The translations under genes and the position numbers were made by a program. A DNA stretch of 64,000 bases from Nostoc sp. MS1 (lineage in GTDB: Bacteria > Cyanobacteriota > Cyanobacteriia > Cyanobacteriales > Nostocaceae), in assembly GCF_019976755.1 (NCBI RefSeq), contig NZ_AP023441.1:6941501-7005500 (forward strand). Direction: 5' to 3'. The notes under the pieces are model-generated. The model ran no database searches, was not told where the DNA came from, and saw only the letters and a list, made by a program, of their open reading frames with translations. Positions 62,839-64,000 of this stretch are shown in pieces (position 1 is the first letter of the stretch; each line of letters starts with the position of its first letter).

Positions 62839-63514
62839 GAAGATTCATCCGTATACATACACGGTTTCTTCTATTCAACCTGAGTTACTTGCAGATCAGG
62901 ATCTTCCTTAAGGCTGAGGTTTTCGCCCAGAAAAAGTTTAACTACCAAGTGTTTGCAGAATTGAGGCAGGTAAATTTACCAAAGCCTTAAATTTCTCACC
63001 CTAACATTTTACTAGTATCAATTAAATATGCACATTATTTATGACTACTTTCCTCTAAATCAATGCAATTATCGATATATTCAACATATTGACTTGATAA
63101 TTTTGTCAGTTATAATGTCGTTTGATTTCTACCACACACTCTTGCACAAGCAACTGACTGATTTTTTCCGAGACTTACACTTACCAGTGATAGATATGAA
63201 TGCAATAATTATGACAAAAGTCATGGACTTATCTATGACTTTTGTCAGAAGATTTTTTGTAGCAAAGCATTTTTAATAGTTTACATAAAGCAGGAAAGTG
63301 AAGCTCAAAGCTATTGCTAGCTAATTGTATTCATCAATTAGAATCTATCTATTTCAGATAAAATAAGACTGAAATATCTCTTGGCTAAGTACTGCAATAA
63401 CTTATTTAACTACATACGTAGTTAAATAGTTTTGTTAAATTTTCCTGCTTTAGCAAACTTTGTTAGTTATAACCCTTACTGTTTATAATTTTCTAGCTTA
63501 AAAAAGGAGAATAA
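62839..63514. other. Large gene-free region with two strong inverted repeats
   Basis: It holds promoter DNA of the kinase and of the small gene at 63515. A perfect 13-bp inverted repeat, TGACAAAAGTCAT and ATGACTTTTGTCA, lies at 63212-63247 (10-bp spacing). A perfect 11-bp one, TATTTAACTAC and GTAGTTAAATA, lies at 63404-63429 (4-bp spacing), 86 bp before the next ATG. An 82-aa frame at 63028-63276 spans the first palindrome, looks unlike a protein and is not accepted. Confidence 0.65.
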
Positions 63515-63796
63515 ATGAGTTATTACAACTTTAATGACCACTTCTGGTCTCCTAAAACTGTATGTCCGCAAAAATCATTAGTAAAATCTAAAGAAACTGC
63601 TAAACAGATAAGAAAAATCAAGATACTTTTATATGTAGTATGTATTGCGATATGCACACCGTTATTATTCGGTATGTACTCAAGACTAACAAGCAAAACC
63701 TCTAAAAATCCTCTTGTGAATGTTGATAATAGTAATTGCTTGATACTTACCAGAAATCAAGGAATGCAGCTTTACTGCTCTAGCACACAACCGTAA
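63515..63796 (+). CDS. Unknown small membrane protein, 93 aa
   Basis: A single-pass protein. The polar, basic N-terminus (MSYYNFNDHFWSPK, then SKETAKQIRKIK) precedes one hydrophobic helix (ILLYVVCIAICTPLLFGMY, about residues 43-61). The short outer part holds two cysteines (SNCLILTR and LYCSSTQP) that could pair. AAAGGAG lies 6 bases before the ATG, a strong ribosome site that supports expression. I recognise no family. An 11-bp palindrome about 90 bp upstream could be an operator. AT-rich. Confidence 0.75.
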   Translation: MSYYNFNDHFWSPKTVCPQKSLVKSKETAKQIRKIKILLYVVCIAICTPLLFGMYSRLTSKTSKNPLVNVDNSNCLILTRNQGMQLYCSSTQP

Positions 63797-64000
63797 CTAA
63801 GTATAAATTAATTCAAAATTCAACTGTCAAAATTAATACAACTACCAAAAAGTGTGGGGTTTTAAACCTAATTTTTTTCATAAATTAGTTAATAAGAAAA
63901 GGGTGTTGTTAATCCATATCAAAAAATTATAAAACGCTCTAAGAGGTTATTTATAAAGTAACCATAAAATTCTTGTAAGGTGTGTTAGGCGCAGACTTTG

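Noticed and set aside
63028..63276. 82-aa forward ORF
   Set aside because: Odd composition, no ribosome site, and it spans a perfect 13-bp palindrome.

Overview
The window comes from a filamentous, heterocyst-forming type cyanobacterium of the Nostoc/Anabaena group. Support for this: psbN, psbH and a psaJ-type photosystem gene; a NucA/NuiA nuclease and inhibitor pair of the kind known from Anabaena; a Mo-dependent nitrogenase C-terminal-domain protein; a Spo0M-like protein; very frequent GCGATCGC (HIP1) octamers; and many 7-bp short tandem repeats. Base composition looks moderately AT-rich. No plasmid, phage or CRISPR signature is visible.

Layout. Positions 1-6000 hold the end of a chloramphenicol-phosphotransferase-like gene, an unknown protein, a large GH38 alpha-mannosidase with repeat DNA inside its reading frame, and divergent psbN/psbH. 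Positions 6100-9200 carry housekeeping genes: tatA-pth, rpsU, and an overlapping cobA/sirohydrochlorin chelatase pair for siroheme. Positions 9200-18400 hold two unknown or secreted proteins, tRNA-His(GUG), a class A penicillin-binding protein, folK, a Nudix hydrolase, a Spo0M-like protein and secreted proteins (one PEP-CTERM). Positions 18400-23400 carry an SLH-OprB porin and a large beta-propeller/phosphoesterase with a possible Pho box. Positions 23600-27600 are repeat-rich: a MITE-like element, the NAD(P)HX repair enzyme nnr, four 42-bp repeats and a complete insertion sequence with a 4-bp target duplication. Positions 27700-29100 hold convergent nucA/nuiA sharing a symmetric terminator. 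Positions 29200-37400 carry an SDR enzyme, a decayed cytochrome-like gene, a seven-bladed WD40 protein, a Rieske protein that appears to lack its catalytic-iron histidines, rubredoxin and a flavoprotein.

Positions 37847-51514 are a surface-polysaccharide cluster in one orientation: three GT4 and four GT2 glycosyltransferases, a Wzc-type tyrosine autokinase, an O-antigen-ligase-type polymerase, a flippase and a broken acyltransferase, ending at a 13-bp-stem hairpin. The parts fit a Wzx/Wzy-dependent route: glycosyltransferases build the repeat unit, the flippase moves it, the polymerase joins units, and the Wzc-like kinase controls chain length and export. The GT2 genes form two tandem-duplicate pairs flanking the flippase.

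Positions 51700-64000 hold small genes (nitrogenase C-terminal-domain protein, lone receiver, an unreported-looking 52-aa ORF, a psaJ-like gene, a DUF937 protein) and two very large sensory proteins: a GAF/PAS/GGDEF diguanylate cyclase whose first GAF keeps a possible bilin-binding cysteine, and a hybrid histidine kinase that starts with a ribbon-helix-helix DNA-binding-type segment. No single new defence or mobile system stands out. The best leads are the degenerate Rieske oxygenase, the RHH-kinase fusion, repeat invasion of the mannosidase frame, and the 42-bp array.
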